From the NCBI GenBank assembly GCA_000402355.1, contig AQRS01000042.1, positions 22,790-74,786 on the forward strand: DNA of 51,997 nucleotides, given 5' to 3'. Positions 1 to 8,863 of the stretch are shown here, one piece after another. Numbering within the stretch: position 1 is the stretch's first letter; each line of letters begins with the position of its first letter. A program made the position numbers and the translations under genes. The stretch comes from Candidatus Iainarchaeum andersonii SCGC AAA011-E11. GTDB lineage: Archaea > Iainarchaeota > Iainarchaeia > Iainarchaeales > Iainarchaeaceae. A model generated the notes under the pieces. It saw only the letters and a list, made by a program, of their open reading frames with translations, made no database searches and was not told where the DNA came from.

Positions 1-792
1 CCCTGTAGAAGCATCCTTCACATTGATTTGCAGGCTTCCTTTGGGGTTTTCTATGCCCTCAAATGTGATGACCTGCTCCTTTCCCAGCACGCCAATACCA
101 GAAGCGGTTTTCAGGCCGCTTGCCGAAGCGGTCACGTTTATGCTCCCGCAGCCCTCTGGAGGGGTCACGGAAAGTTCGCCGGTTTGAACCAAGTACTCCT
201 GCTGGGGAAACGAGCCTTCACGAGAACAGCTTAACTGAGCGCGCACTTCCTTCCCTATAAGCTTCTTTTTGTCGGGGCCGACAAAGGTTATTGTGACGCC
301 TCCCGTTACAAGCTGGGGCGCTTTGAGCACAACACTAATCCTGGAACCCTTTTCGACAACCAGAGTTTGCGTTTCCGTTCCATAACCCTGCTTCGAAATT
401 CTCGCATTGATGGTGCCCCCGATTTTTGCCTCAAAAGAGACAAGGCCTTCCTTGTCGGTCTGCAGCTCAAGCGGCTTTTCAAGGCCTGAAATGGAAACGC
501 TCGCGGCCTTTACAGGCACCTTTGCCTCGTTCTGCACAAGGATTTGCACCGTTGTTGTGCTCCCACCGGAAGCAAGCAAAAAAATTCCCGCAACAACAAT
601 AATCAGCAGAACAAGTGCGCCCGCAACAATGGGCAATGGAACTGGAATTTTTTCCTGAAGGGAATCCAATGCAGCGCGCAGTTTATCCGCAATGCCAACG
701 CCATTTTTTTCTCCTGCTTCCTGTTCAGGCTCCGGATTGTCCCTGTAAATGGCAGGTTTTTCGAAAGGGTTTTCGGAATCAGGCATCGGCAT
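1..792 (-). CDS. N-anchored Ig-like surface protein, partial (fourth member of the giant family)
   Basis: This is the 5' part of a gene that runs off the left edge; 264 codons are open from ATG at 792 (MPMPDSENPF). A hydrophilic, acidic cytosolic tail of about 45 residues is followed by a membrane segment at about residues 52-74 (IPVPLPIVAGALVLLIIVV) and then exterior beta domains. The first resembles the carboxypeptidase-regulatory/CNA-B type (VPVKAASVSISG...DKEGLVSFEAKIGG). A later stretch with a Cys pair, PPEGCGSINVTAS, GKEQVITFEGI and LQINVKD aligns by eye with PDTCGRLSVDVS, GSDQIIYLDGI and INVNVAD in the next gene upstream. It is therefore a paralogue of the three giants. A methionine six nucleotides downstream is an alternative start. 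The function is unknown; a surface adhesin or envelope fibre is inferred. Confidence 0.85.
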   Translation of the reverse strand, partial: MPMPDSENPFEKPAIYRDNPEPEQEAGEKNGVGIADKLRAALDSLQEKIPVPLPIVAGALVLLIIVVAGIFLLASGGSTTTVQILVQNEAKVPVKAASVSISGLEKPLELQTDKEGLVSFEAKIGGTINARISKQGYGTETQTLVVEKGSRISVVLKAPQLVTGGVTITFVGPDKKKLIGKEVRAQLSCSREGSFPQQEYLVQTGELSVTPPEGCGSINVTASASGLKTASGIGVLGKEQVITFEGIENPKGSLQINVKDASTG

Positions 793-795
793 CGG

Positions 796-829
796 CCTTT
801 AATAAAAATGCGTTTTTGTTATTAAAAGG
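796..829. other. AT-rich quasi-palindrome between two surface genes
   Basis: CCTTTAATAA (796-805) is complementary to TTATTAAAAGG (819-829) apart from one extra A, and the inner AAAA/TTTT also pairs. It fills most of the 68-bp gap between the stop of the 2476-residue gene and the start of the partial gene. On the minus strand it also contains a TATA-like TTTTAATAA about 30 nt ahead of ATG 792. It may be a terminator, a promoter element or both. Confidence 0.4.
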
Positions 830-860
830 TTGCCTAAGCAAAAAACCGCTTTCCAAGGAT

Positions 861-3800
861 TCAGCGTATCTGCGTTGAGGCCGAACTTATGCACGCATTG
901 AGTGCCTGGTCTTCCTTGTTCTGTATTGTGGAGAAAATCTTTTTGGGGTTCCAGAAGAACTCCGCATTAATATTCGTTCCCGAAACGCACGCGTACTCGT
1001 CCTTCACCAAATCAAAGACGTCCTGCAGGCTGCCGATTTTGGATGTCACTCCATTGCCGTTCAAAGTAACCTTCGTGCCGGAAGTGGCCGCGCCGATGAG
1101 GGTTGCCTTGTCAGAGGCTCCGTCAGTCAGCTGCACGTAGCTGTTCGAGGCCTGCGGAGTATAGAAAACAGTTTCATAGAACACGCTGCCAAAGTCAATC
1201 ATCGGCGCGTTCCTCTCGCAGAACTCGAGCGCATACTTGCTCCTCTCGTTCGCGCCGACCAATGCGCATTGCGCGCTTATTCCGTGCGTGTCAGGAACGA
1301 ACTGCTGCTGCGCCATGACCGAGTCATCGAATCCGCGGCAACTAACCCCTATTCCGTTCCACAATGACATCGTGTTTCCGACATCCGTTGCATCCCCGTC
1401 AACGCCTACCTGGTAAATCGCGTACGCGTCTCCTTTTGATGCCTTGTCAATCTGGAGAATAACCGGAGTTGCGTTCGAAGGCTGGAACAAAAGCGAAGGA
1501 TTCTCGTTCGCGCGCGAAACCTTTGCAATCACTCCGCGGTTGTCGGCCTGCATGCTCCTGAAGTTGTCGCTGATTGAAACGCCAAGAGTGCCGTTCTGTA
1601 TCGGCGAGGAGCCCGCAATGTCAACCGTCCTCACAGGCGTCGCGGAATTGTCAATGATTACCGAGTCCCCGGCATAGTTCAGGCCGTATCCGGTTCTCCC
1701 GTTGTTCCCGAGCGGGCCGTCGAACGGCAAATAATAAAATGGGCTGTCGGGTTCCGCGCCGCGCAGCTTCTCGAGCCTCACGCTTATCTTTGCCTTCGGG
1801 TTTCCCTGCGCATCGAACAATTGCCAGGAATTGTCCGCATAATTAATGTCAATGACAACATTATAGGTTCCCGGCCCCTGGAGCGCATAATCAGGCTGGC
1901 TGTACGCATCGAAATTGAACAATTTGGTGTCCCTGAAATAAATTCCGAGCCCCGAATCCCTGTCCGTGTAGAAATCTGGCGCCCTGAAGAAAGTTTCGTT
2001 CTGCGCCACGTCAAAGTCGTGCTGGAAGTCAGAACTATAACCGTCAACCATTAGGGTTGCGTTGAACTTCGCCATCTTTACAATGGCGTCGTTCTTTATT
2101 CCGGATGCCTGCAGGAACTCATCCAGGCGCGAAGTGCTGTATGGAACGCACTCCTGCAATCCCGTTTCTCCGGCAAAGAAGTTTCTTGTAAGCGAGTTGC
2201 TTGCGGAAACGTCCTCGCAGTTCTCGCAGGAAATGCTCGGCGTTATTGAAACCTGTACAACATAGAAGCCCTCCGCAAGGCCGTTGAACTCGCACGAAAC
2301 ACTTTGCTTTCCGCCCGCGGCAACGCTGATGCTCTGGTTCCCCGAAGCGCAGTTTACCGTGCCGGCGTTGCCTGCCTTCACTGCCTTGATTGAAACCAAT
2401 GCGCTTATTATTCCCGGGTTCGTGTTTGTGATGTCCGCGGAAACACCAACTCTTGTCCCGTCTTTCGCAACCGAAACCTTTGAAACCCCTATGTCAAAGC
2501 TGCCGATTTCGCTTTCCGCGGGCTGGTCCTCCAAAGGCGAGGGGCACTTCAGGTTCGAGGCATTCTGCGCAACAAACCCGCTTACCGCGTTTATTTTTTT
2601 CATGAGCGCTATCGTGAACTGGGTTGCGTCGCAGTAAACCCCGTTCTCGTTATCCTCGTTGCACTGCTTTTCATCCACGCCGCTCCATGTCCAGTCGAAC
2701 TTGACTTTGGGCAGCGCGTCTTCTCCCGTTGACCCGATTTTTGTGCCGGCTTGGCAGTTCAATAATGAGGCGGGCTGAACGGTTTCAACCATCGGGGGAA
2801 CGCTGTTGAACTCCAAATTAAATCTTTGCTCGAGGCTCTGCCCACCCTTTTCCTCCAATGGAGTTTTTTCCTGGTTTACCGTGTCCTGCGTGAAGAACCC
2901 GAGGAACCCGCCTTCGGGATCCGTGAAATCCTCCTTTGTGTAGGTCTTGTCCGCGTATTCATGTCTCGTTCCCGAGACCTTGAGCTGCGAGTACTTCGGC
3001 TTTTCTTCTGTCGTTGTGAAGCCGCTGATGTTCGTGAATATCGTGCGCATGTTTTCAATGCCCTGTGAAATCAAATCCGCATTGTTCACGAGTGGCTGGG
3101 GCACGGTAGGGGCTGATTTCTTTCCGCCGAGGCCTTCAACCTCGACTCCAATGTCACTATCGGGTTGCTCGAGGCTTCCCGAGCCCTGCACGAGCGAGAT
3201 GCCCTTTATTTCCACATCCTTCTGCAGCGTAGTGAAGGTCGTTTCCGAGTCCTGGAAATAATAAGATGCAACGGTTCCCACTATACCATAGAACAGTCCG
3301 GACTGTACCGGATTATTTCCGAGAATTCCTTTCAGTAGCCCGAGGCCGCCTGAAGTAATCCCGCCAGCAAGGCCTCCTCCCAATGCGCTTCCGGCTCCGC
3401 CGCCGATTCCCTGAAGGAAGTTTTGTCCTGCAGGGGGCCGGCCGGCAATTGGCTGTGCCCGGGTTCCCGAAGACTGGTAAGGTGTTGTGGCTGTTGGGGT
3501 TGATAGCTGTCTCGGGTAGCTAGCGCCAGTTGAGGGCCCCGTGATTCCCGCGGCAAGGCCCTGCACCGGAGGCAGGACAACTTTGCCCGTAATCGCCGGA
3601 ACACTTGGCGCTTTAGATGCGGCATTAAGTTTGTTTAATTGCTCGGCATACGCTTTTGTCAATTGAGTAAGTTGCTGTTTTGCCGCTTGGAGCTGCTGTG
3701 CCAGTTGCTGGTTTTGTGCAGTCAGCGTTTGCTGCGTTTGTGCATCAGCAGTCTGCCTGTCTGCATCATTCCTGCTCATTTGTTCATCGAGATTCTTTAT

Positions 3801-6800
3801 TTGGGTTTCAATGTCGGCCTTCTGCTTGTTTAGGTTCTGAAGTTGCTGCTCCTGTGTCAAATTTTGCGTTCCATTGCCGGGCTGCGCCGCGGTTCCGAGG
3901 AACTTGTTTTCAATGTTCGGGTCAGTGTAATTTCCGAGCCAAGTCAAGGCCATTGCGGCCAGGCCATAGGCGAGCCCGTTCTTCGCCGCGTCTCCCCAGC
4001 TCTTGAGGTTAACCTTCACTCCGACAGGCTTCTGCGGGCAAGTGTTGGTCAAATTAGCTACGTCGAAGCCGTCGAATTCATCGCGCGGCGAATCATAAAC
4101 ATCGAACTCGTACTTTGAAAGCTGCCAGCAGCCCGGCGCATTAATCCTCACCTTCAGGTTCTTTGCGAGCTGCTCGCGCTTGTCCGAAAAGAAATTCGGC
4201 AAAACATAAACAGGATATTGCCCCGGGTAATTGTCGGCAGCAAACACCTGCACCTTCTGGCTCTGGCCCGGCTGCAAAGTGAACTGCTTCGCCGGATCCG
4301 TAATCAAATCGCTCTGGATCTCAAATTCAACCGGTTCGCCGCAGCTCTCCGTTGCGGTGATGGTGAATATCCCCGATTCTTTCTGGTTAATGTCCAGGGA
4401 TTCCTTGTCGTACTGCAGGCATTGTTTCAGGTTGATTGAAGTGATTTTCGTGTGCATCGTGTTCTCGAGAACCTGGTCCTCGCCATCAAGCGGATTTACT
4501 GCGCTGATTACTATGTCGGATTCTGCGACACCATTTACTCCGCCGAAAGGCGTGAAAGTGAGTATTGCGGTCAGGGCCTGTTCCTTCTGCATTGTCCCGA
4601 GCAAAAGCCTGTTGTAGCCGCCCCTCAAAATTACCTGGTCATCGCCGAACGCAAGCGTGTACTCGCCGAGTTGGTTGGTTTTCCAGTTGACCTTTGCCTG
4701 CAAATCCTGCAATGCAATGGGCTTTCCGCCCACGGTGCAATTGTTCTGTATCTGGAACTCGGTTTTTGAGGGAGTCCCATTCGTTGAGGTCTGCCACTCA
4801 CTTTTTGTAATAATCAGGCAAGCAGGATTGTCAACCTCGCTTCCGAGGCCTACAGCGATTTTTACCGGGACATTGAACGCCCATTCCTGCCCGAAATTTC
4901 CCGCAACGATTGTGAGCTTGCCATCGAGGTCAGTGTGGTCTGAAAGCGCGAGCGCATCCTGTGACAGGGAAGTCTTCAGGGCTATGTCCCGCTTCTCCCC
5001 GGCTCTTATGAGCATTCCCTTGTAAGAGCTTTCGAGCCAGTTCCTTATCGAGGCGGTGTCAAGCAGATTCCTGAATGCGCCCCCGAGCTTTATTTCCTTT
5101 ATGTAAAGGTCGTACGGCGCGACATTGCGCAGCGAAATGGTTTCCGAGCTTTGCGTCTTGTTCTTCGTGTTCAGCGCAACCCCGACCTGTGCAGGAGTTA
5201 TTTCGAGCAGCCTGTCCGTAACATTCAATTCTATTATTTTCACGTTGTAATCTATTTTTTCAATCTCGATTTTGAGCTTTTCCCCGGGCTCCTGCCCCGG
5301 CAAAGTGAGCACTGCTGTTCCGTCCTTGGCCGTTGTAGAATAATCAAGCACGTTTCCGGCGCGGTCCTTCAGCCTGACTATGGCGTTCTCAATCTCCAAT
5401 CCGCTTGCCGAATCCTTCACCGAAACCGTCACGTCATTCTGGATTCCCGACAAATAAACCTGCGGCTCAACCTCGGCTTCAAGCTCTTTCGGCGAGGAAA
5501 CAATTACCGTCAGGTTTTTTTCGAAAACAATTACCTGGTCGGAAACAAGCTGTATGTTGACAACGCCGTTGATTGCCTTCTGTGGAGTGAATTCCGCCTC
5601 AAGCATTACGGAGTTTTTCGGCAGGAGGTTTCCGACATCGAGCCTCGGGAACTCGAAGCCGTTCACCGTGCCTTGTGCCTGCCGCGTCTGCGCGTCCGTT
5701 ATCGTGTAGTCGAAGAACTTTATGCTCTCGTCCGGATTCTTGATGCGCAGGTTCGCGCTGTTGTGTATCCTTGTTTCGGAATTGTTCGTGATGACGAACT
5801 GCATTTTGTACGGGTTGAACACGCGCGCATTGTAGGTGTCCGTAACCGAATCAATGAAATCATTCTCCTCGTCCGCTATTGTTGATTTGAAGCAGAAGCT
5901 TTCATCGCACAAGGTCACTATGCCGACCTGGAATATTTCCTGCTTTGCATTCGAATACAATTCCTCGCTCACGGTGTCGTCCTCCGGGAACCTGTCCGTT
6001 TCTCCCGAGGACTCGCCCCACGCGCGGTAGAACATGAACAGGTTTTCTCCAAGCGCGGCCGAATCCTTGACCTGTATCTCGGCTTCAACCTCATAAACTC
6101 CGGCAAGCGGGTTGCGCCATCTCACGTTAACCCACTTCGCTTCGCCATCCGTGATTTCATAATCGCCTTCGTTCAGGTTGCTTCCATCGCCCTCAAAGCG
6201 CGTTGCCCTGACCTGCGAGGTTTTTGCCGCATTAACCTGCTTTATCTCAAGCTTATCCTTCTCCATCAAAACATCCATGCCCGTCCTGATGTGTACCCCG
6301 GCCTCATCATAATCCTTTTCTTCGGGTATGCGCAGCCTGAATTTTGCGGTGTATTTTGCGCCGGCCTTCACGTTCTGCACGCCCCTGCTGGCGGCATCAT
6401 AGAGGCCCATGAACTCAAGCTCAACGTTGTTCTTGAGTATCGGCTTTTCAAGCTTCAGGTTGAATTCCTGCACCCCTTCCGGTATAATCGGTTTCTTCAC
6501 GGTCGTGTAATCCGCGTAAACCTGCTCATCCTTCTTGCTCACGACAACATAAACCTGCCTGTTCGCCTTGAGGTTCACTTCATAATTCCCGTCCGCGCTC
6601 GCAAAGTCGGAGCCGATTAATTCATTGGTGCGCGCGTCGAAAATCCCTATGCGCGGGAAGCTCACTTGGTTTCCTTCTGAATCCTTCACTTTTACTCTCA
6701 CGATTCCCTCGCCTACTTCCATAGTTACAGTGAGGTTCGGCCCGGAACCCGCGCTTACTGCAGTGCTGAAGTATGCCGCGTCGCTCCTTCCCGAAAACCC

Positions 6801-8291
6801 TTCCTTGAATGCGAACGCATAATAGTTTCCGGAACTAACCCCGAAGAATTTCGCGACTCCATTGATGTCCGTGCTCCTCTGGTTATAGCCCGCCACAAAA
6901 TTTGTCGAGGCATTGTAAAGCGAAACAAACGCATTCCTTATGGGTTCGTTGTCCTGGTCAACAACCTTGACGACAAGGCTGCCGCAGGTTGTCGGCGTGC
7001 ACTTGTCCAGCTGCACAGTAATGAACGAATCGCTTATCGTGAGCCCGCTTACGGTTCCGAGCTGATAGGAATCCGCGTTCACGAACGCCTTGTACTCGGC
7101 AACGCGGCTGATGTTAAATGAAATCTCGCCGCCGTCATTCACCTTAAGCGTTGTGAGTTCCTCGCTGCTTGAGGAAAAAAGCAGTTTAACCGAAGCGCCC
7201 TTTACCCTCGCCTGGCTCTTCCTGTCAACCACGCGTATTTTTATCTGGCCCCTCACGTTCTCCCGGACAACCAGGTTGACGCTTTTTGTTTCGCCCGCGC
7301 CGAGGGAAATTCTCTGCGAAGCCGCCTCGCCGTAGCTTCCCGAAGCGTCATAGGTTTTCACCATGTAATCCCCGGGCGCCTTTGAGAATGATGCCTGCCC
7401 GCCTGAAGTGTAATCAACATCAATCGGCCCCACATTCGGGTTGGCGAGAATCTCCGAGTACCTGTAAAGTTCCGCACTGATTCCGTCTAAGCTTTTTCCT
7501 GTGCTATCCGCAACGTTCACGTTTATTGTTCCGCTTTGCGCCGCGATTCCGTCAAGGTAAATAATCTGGTCGCTGCCTGTAACCGCGAAACCGTAAACTT
7601 CCCGGAATGTTGCCGAATCCGACACGTCAACCGAGAGGCGCCCGCATGTATCCGGCACCATTACATTTGCAACCCCGTTGTCCGTGGGAGTCAAAGTAAT
7701 GTCCTGTATTGAGGGCGCGTAAGGGTCGGAGCAGCGGAATTTCAATGTGAAGTTTCCCGAAGCGTTTCCCCCCGCCCTGTCAAAGAGCCTGATTGTTTTT
7801 GCTGCAAAAGCATCGCTTTCCTTCTGGAGCTCGATGTCGAGTGCCTGCGGCAATTCCGCAATAATCGCGGTTTTCCTTGCGGAAAGGTAATCCTGTTTCT
7901 CGGCGCGCACCTCAATCTCATCATCCACCTTTACTCCCGTTTGCCTCGCGATTCCGGAAACGTCGGTGCCAATTCTTGAAAGCGGGGTTCCTCCCTTGAG
8001 GAAAGTCACGGTCGCGCCCTCGATTGCTTTTCCGCTCGGGTCCTTCACGGAAACCACGAGCGAATCATTTACTGAAGGAAACACAATCGATATTACTGTG
8101 CCTGCGAGCAGAAGGAGAATAACCAGGAATGCCGCGCCGAATATTATGAAGCTCGGGAAAACCTTGTCAATCGGGTCGACAATTTCATAAACCGGGATTT
8201 TGTCGTTGACCTTGTCAAGAAAATCATAGTATTTTTCCTCGAGGCTGTAATACCCCTGCTTAACGCTTTCCAAAAGGCCCAAGGAACTCAC
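861..8291 (-). CDS. Giant N-anchored Ig-like surface protein 1 (2476 aa)
   Basis: It starts at GTG 8291; the ATG at 8295 is out of frame. A cytosolic tail of about 46 residues with an amphipathic stretch (YYSLEEKYYDFL) precedes one membrane segment at about 47-71. The exterior is a chain of CNA-B/carboxypeptidase-regulatory-like beta domains (repeated GAxVxL...DxxGxAxF patterns) to about residue 620. A shared family module follows: DEAGVHIRTG near 665, YRAWG near 754 and LCDESFC near 794. After more beta domains, residues about 1433-1680 form an insert absent from the sister proteins: a hydrophobic stretch, a Gln-rich coiled coil (about 1480-1550), a Pro/Thr-rich linker and a Gly-rich hydrophobic stretch (about 1620-1680). 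Family landmarks resume with YCDATQ near 1885, LPFDGP near 2191 and FFWNPKK near 2449. There is no C-terminal membrane segment. Many N-x-S/T sites fit an exposed protein. An adhesin or envelope-scaffold role is inferred. Confidence 0.85.
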   Translation of the reverse strand: MSSLGLLESVKQGYYSLEEKYYDFLDKVNDKIPVYEIVDPIDKVFPSFIIFGAAFLVILLLLAGTVISIVFPSVNDSLVVSVKDPSGKAIEGATVTFLKGGTPLSRIGTDVSGIARQTGVKVDDEIEVRAEKQDYLSARKTAIIAELPQALDIELQKESDAFAAKTIRLFDRAGGNASGNFTLKFRCSDPYAPSIQDITLTPTDNGVANVMVPDTCGRLSVDVSDSATFREVYGFAVTGSDQIIYLDGIAAQSGTINVNVADSTGKSLDGISAELYRYSEILANPNVGPIDVDYTSGGQASFSKAPGDYMVKTYDASGSYGEAASQRISLGAGETKSVNLVVRENVRGQIKIRVVDRKSQARVKGASVKLLFSSSSEELTTLKVNDGGEISFNISRVAEYKAFVNADSYQLGTVSGLTISDSFITVQLDKCTPTTCGSLVVKVVDQDNEPIRNAFVSLYNASTNFVAGYNQRSTDINGVAKFFGVSSGNYYAFAFKEGFSGRSDAAYFSTAVSAGSGPNLTVTMEVGEGIVRVKVKDSEGNQVSFPRIGIFDARTNELIGSDFASADGNYEVNLKANRQVYVVVSKKDEQVYADYTTVKKPIIPEGVQEFNLKLEKPILKNNVELEFMGLYDAASRGVQNVKAGAKYTAKFRLRIPEEKDYDEAGVHIRTGMDVLMEKDKLEIKQVNAAKTSQVRATRFEGDGSNLNEGDYEITDGEAKWVNVRWRNPLAGVYEVEAEIQVKDSAALGENLFMFYRAWGESSGETDRFPEDDTVSEELYSNAKQEIFQVGIVTLCDESFCFKSTIADEENDFIDSVTDTYNARVFNPYKMQFVITNNSETRIHNSANLRIKNPDESIKFFDYTITDAQTRQAQGTVNGFEFPRLDVGNLLPKNSVMLEAEFTPQKAINGVVNIQLVSDQVIVFEKNLTVIVSSPKELEAEVEPQVYLSGIQNDVTVSVKDSASGLEIENAIVRLKDRAGNVLDYSTTAKDGTAVLTLPGQEPGEKLKIEIEKIDYNVKIIELNVTDRLLEITPAQVGVALNTKNKTQSSETISLRNVAPYDLYIKEIKLGGAFRNLLDTASIRNWLESSYKGMLIRAGEKRDIALKTSLSQDALALSDHTDLDGKLTIVAGNFGQEWAFNVPVKIAVGLGSEVDNPACLIITKSEWQTSTNGTPSKTEFQIQNNCTVGGKPIALQDLQAKVNWKTNQLGEYTLAFGDDQVILRGGYNRLLLGTMQKEQALTAILTFTPFGGVNGVAESDIVISAVNPLDGEDQVLENTMHTKITSINLKQCLQYDKESLDINQKESGIFTITATESCGEPVEFEIQSDLITDPAKQFTLQPGQSQKVQVFAADNYPGQYPVYVLPNFFSDKREQLAKNLKVRINAPGCWQLSKYEFDVYDSPRDEFDGFDVANLTNTCPQKPVGVKVNLKSWGDAAKNGLAYGLAAMALTWLGNYTDPNIENKFLGTAAQPGNGTQNLTQEQQLQNLNKQKADIETQIKNLDEQMSRNDADRQTADAQTQQTLTAQNQQLAQQLQAAKQQLTQLTKAYAEQLNKLNAASKAPSVPAITGKVVLPPVQGLAAGITGPSTGASYPRQLSTPTATTPYQSSGTRAQPIAGRPPAGQNFLQGIGGGAGSALGGGLAGGITSGGLGLLKGILGNNPVQSGLFYGIVGTVASYYFQDSETTFTTLQKDVEIKGISLVQGSGSLEQPDSDIGVEVEGLGGKKSAPTVPQPLVNNADLISQGIENMRTIFTNISGFTTTEEKPKYSQLKVSGTRHEYADKTYTKEDFTDPEGGFLGFFTQDTVNQEKTPLEEKGGQSLEQRFNLEFNSVPPMVETVQPASLLNCQAGTKIGSTGEDALPKVKFDWTWSGVDEKQCNEDNENGVYCDATQFTIALMKKINAVSGFVAQNASNLKCPSPLEDQPAESEIGSFDIGVSKVSVAKDGTRVGVSADITNTNPGIISALVSIKAVKAGNAGTVNCASGNQSISVAAGGKQSVSCEFNGLAEGFYVVQVSITPSISCENCEDVSASNSLTRNFFAGETGLQECVPYSTSRLDEFLQASGIKNDAIVKMAKFNATLMVDGYSSDFQHDFDVAQNETFFRAPDFYTDRDSGLGIYFRDTKLFNFDAYSQPDYALQGPGTYNVVIDINYADNSWQLFDAQGNPKAKISVRLEKLRGAEPDSPFYYLPFDGPLGNNGRTGYGLNYAGDSVIIDNSATPVRTVDIAGSSPIQNGTLGVSISDNFRSMQADNRGVIAKVSRANENPSLLFQPSNATPVILQIDKASKGDAYAIYQVGVDGDATDVGNTMSLWNGIGVSCRGFDDSVMAQQQFVPDTHGISAQCALVGANERSKYALEFCERNAPMIDFGSVFYETVFYTPQASNSYVQLTDGASDKATLIGAATSGTKVTLNGNGVTSKIGSLQDVFDLVKDEYACVSGTNINAEFFWNPKKIFSTIQNKEDQALNACISSASTQIR

Positions 8292-8373
8292 CCATTAACC
8301 GAATAATAATAATTAAGCTTTATTTGCTTTATATTAGTTTCTTTTGATTAATAAACCTGCTTCAGGCTTTTGG

Positions 8374-8835
8374 TCAAAACAGGCCCTGTATGCTTGCAAC
8401 GTCAAAAACAGGCAGGAACTCGTAGGCAAACCCTATTGCAACGCTGAGCAGTATTATGACTCCCGCGTAAGCGAGGTAAGCCTGCTTTTCCTCGAAAAAA
8501 TTCCTTTTCCCGTCAAGGTCGAGGAGCGCCATTTTTCCCATGTCCCTTCCGCCGAGCAATGCAACGAGCAGCGGCATCAATGAGGCGAAAACATAAATCG
8601 GGTTGTCAAAAATCCTTCCGCCGAGAATCATTCCCGCGAAAAAAAGCAGGAAAAAACCCGCCCTTCCGAAGAATGCCGCGCCCAAAAAGAACACCGCGAG
8701 GCTCAAGGTCAGGAGTTCGAGAATCGGGCTTATTGCGCCGGGCTGGAGCGGCTCGATAAAAACATTCACGAGTATCACTCCAAGGATAAAGAAAACCATT
8801 CCGAGGAAAACCGTGACAATGTTGCCGAAACCCAT
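8374..8835 (-). CDS. Small polytopic membrane protein (153 aa)
   Basis: I chose ATG 8835 (MGFGNIVTVFLGMVFFILG), which leaves a 28-nt gap after the stop of giant protein 2. A longer reading from 8904 would overlap that gene and add an unconvincing basic leader. Four or five hydrophobic segments are visible: about 4-27, 35-56, 58-78, 80-97 and 118-138. A charged cytosolic-type loop (DMGKMALLDLDGKRNFFEEK) lies before the last one. It sits between two giant surface genes on the same strand, so co-transcription is likely. I do not recognise the family. A membrane partner for the giants is possible but unsupported. Confidence 0.65.
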   Translation of the reverse strand: MGFGNIVTVFLGMVFFILGVILVNVFIEPLQPGAISPILELLTLSLAVFFLGAAFFGRAGFFLLFFAGMILGGRIFDNPIYVFASLMPLLVALLGGRDMGKMALLDLDGKRNFFEEKQAYLAYAGVIILLSVAIGFAYEFLPVFDVASIQGLF

Positions 8836-8863
8836 GCGTTCACTTTCCGAATCCCAAAGTTTC

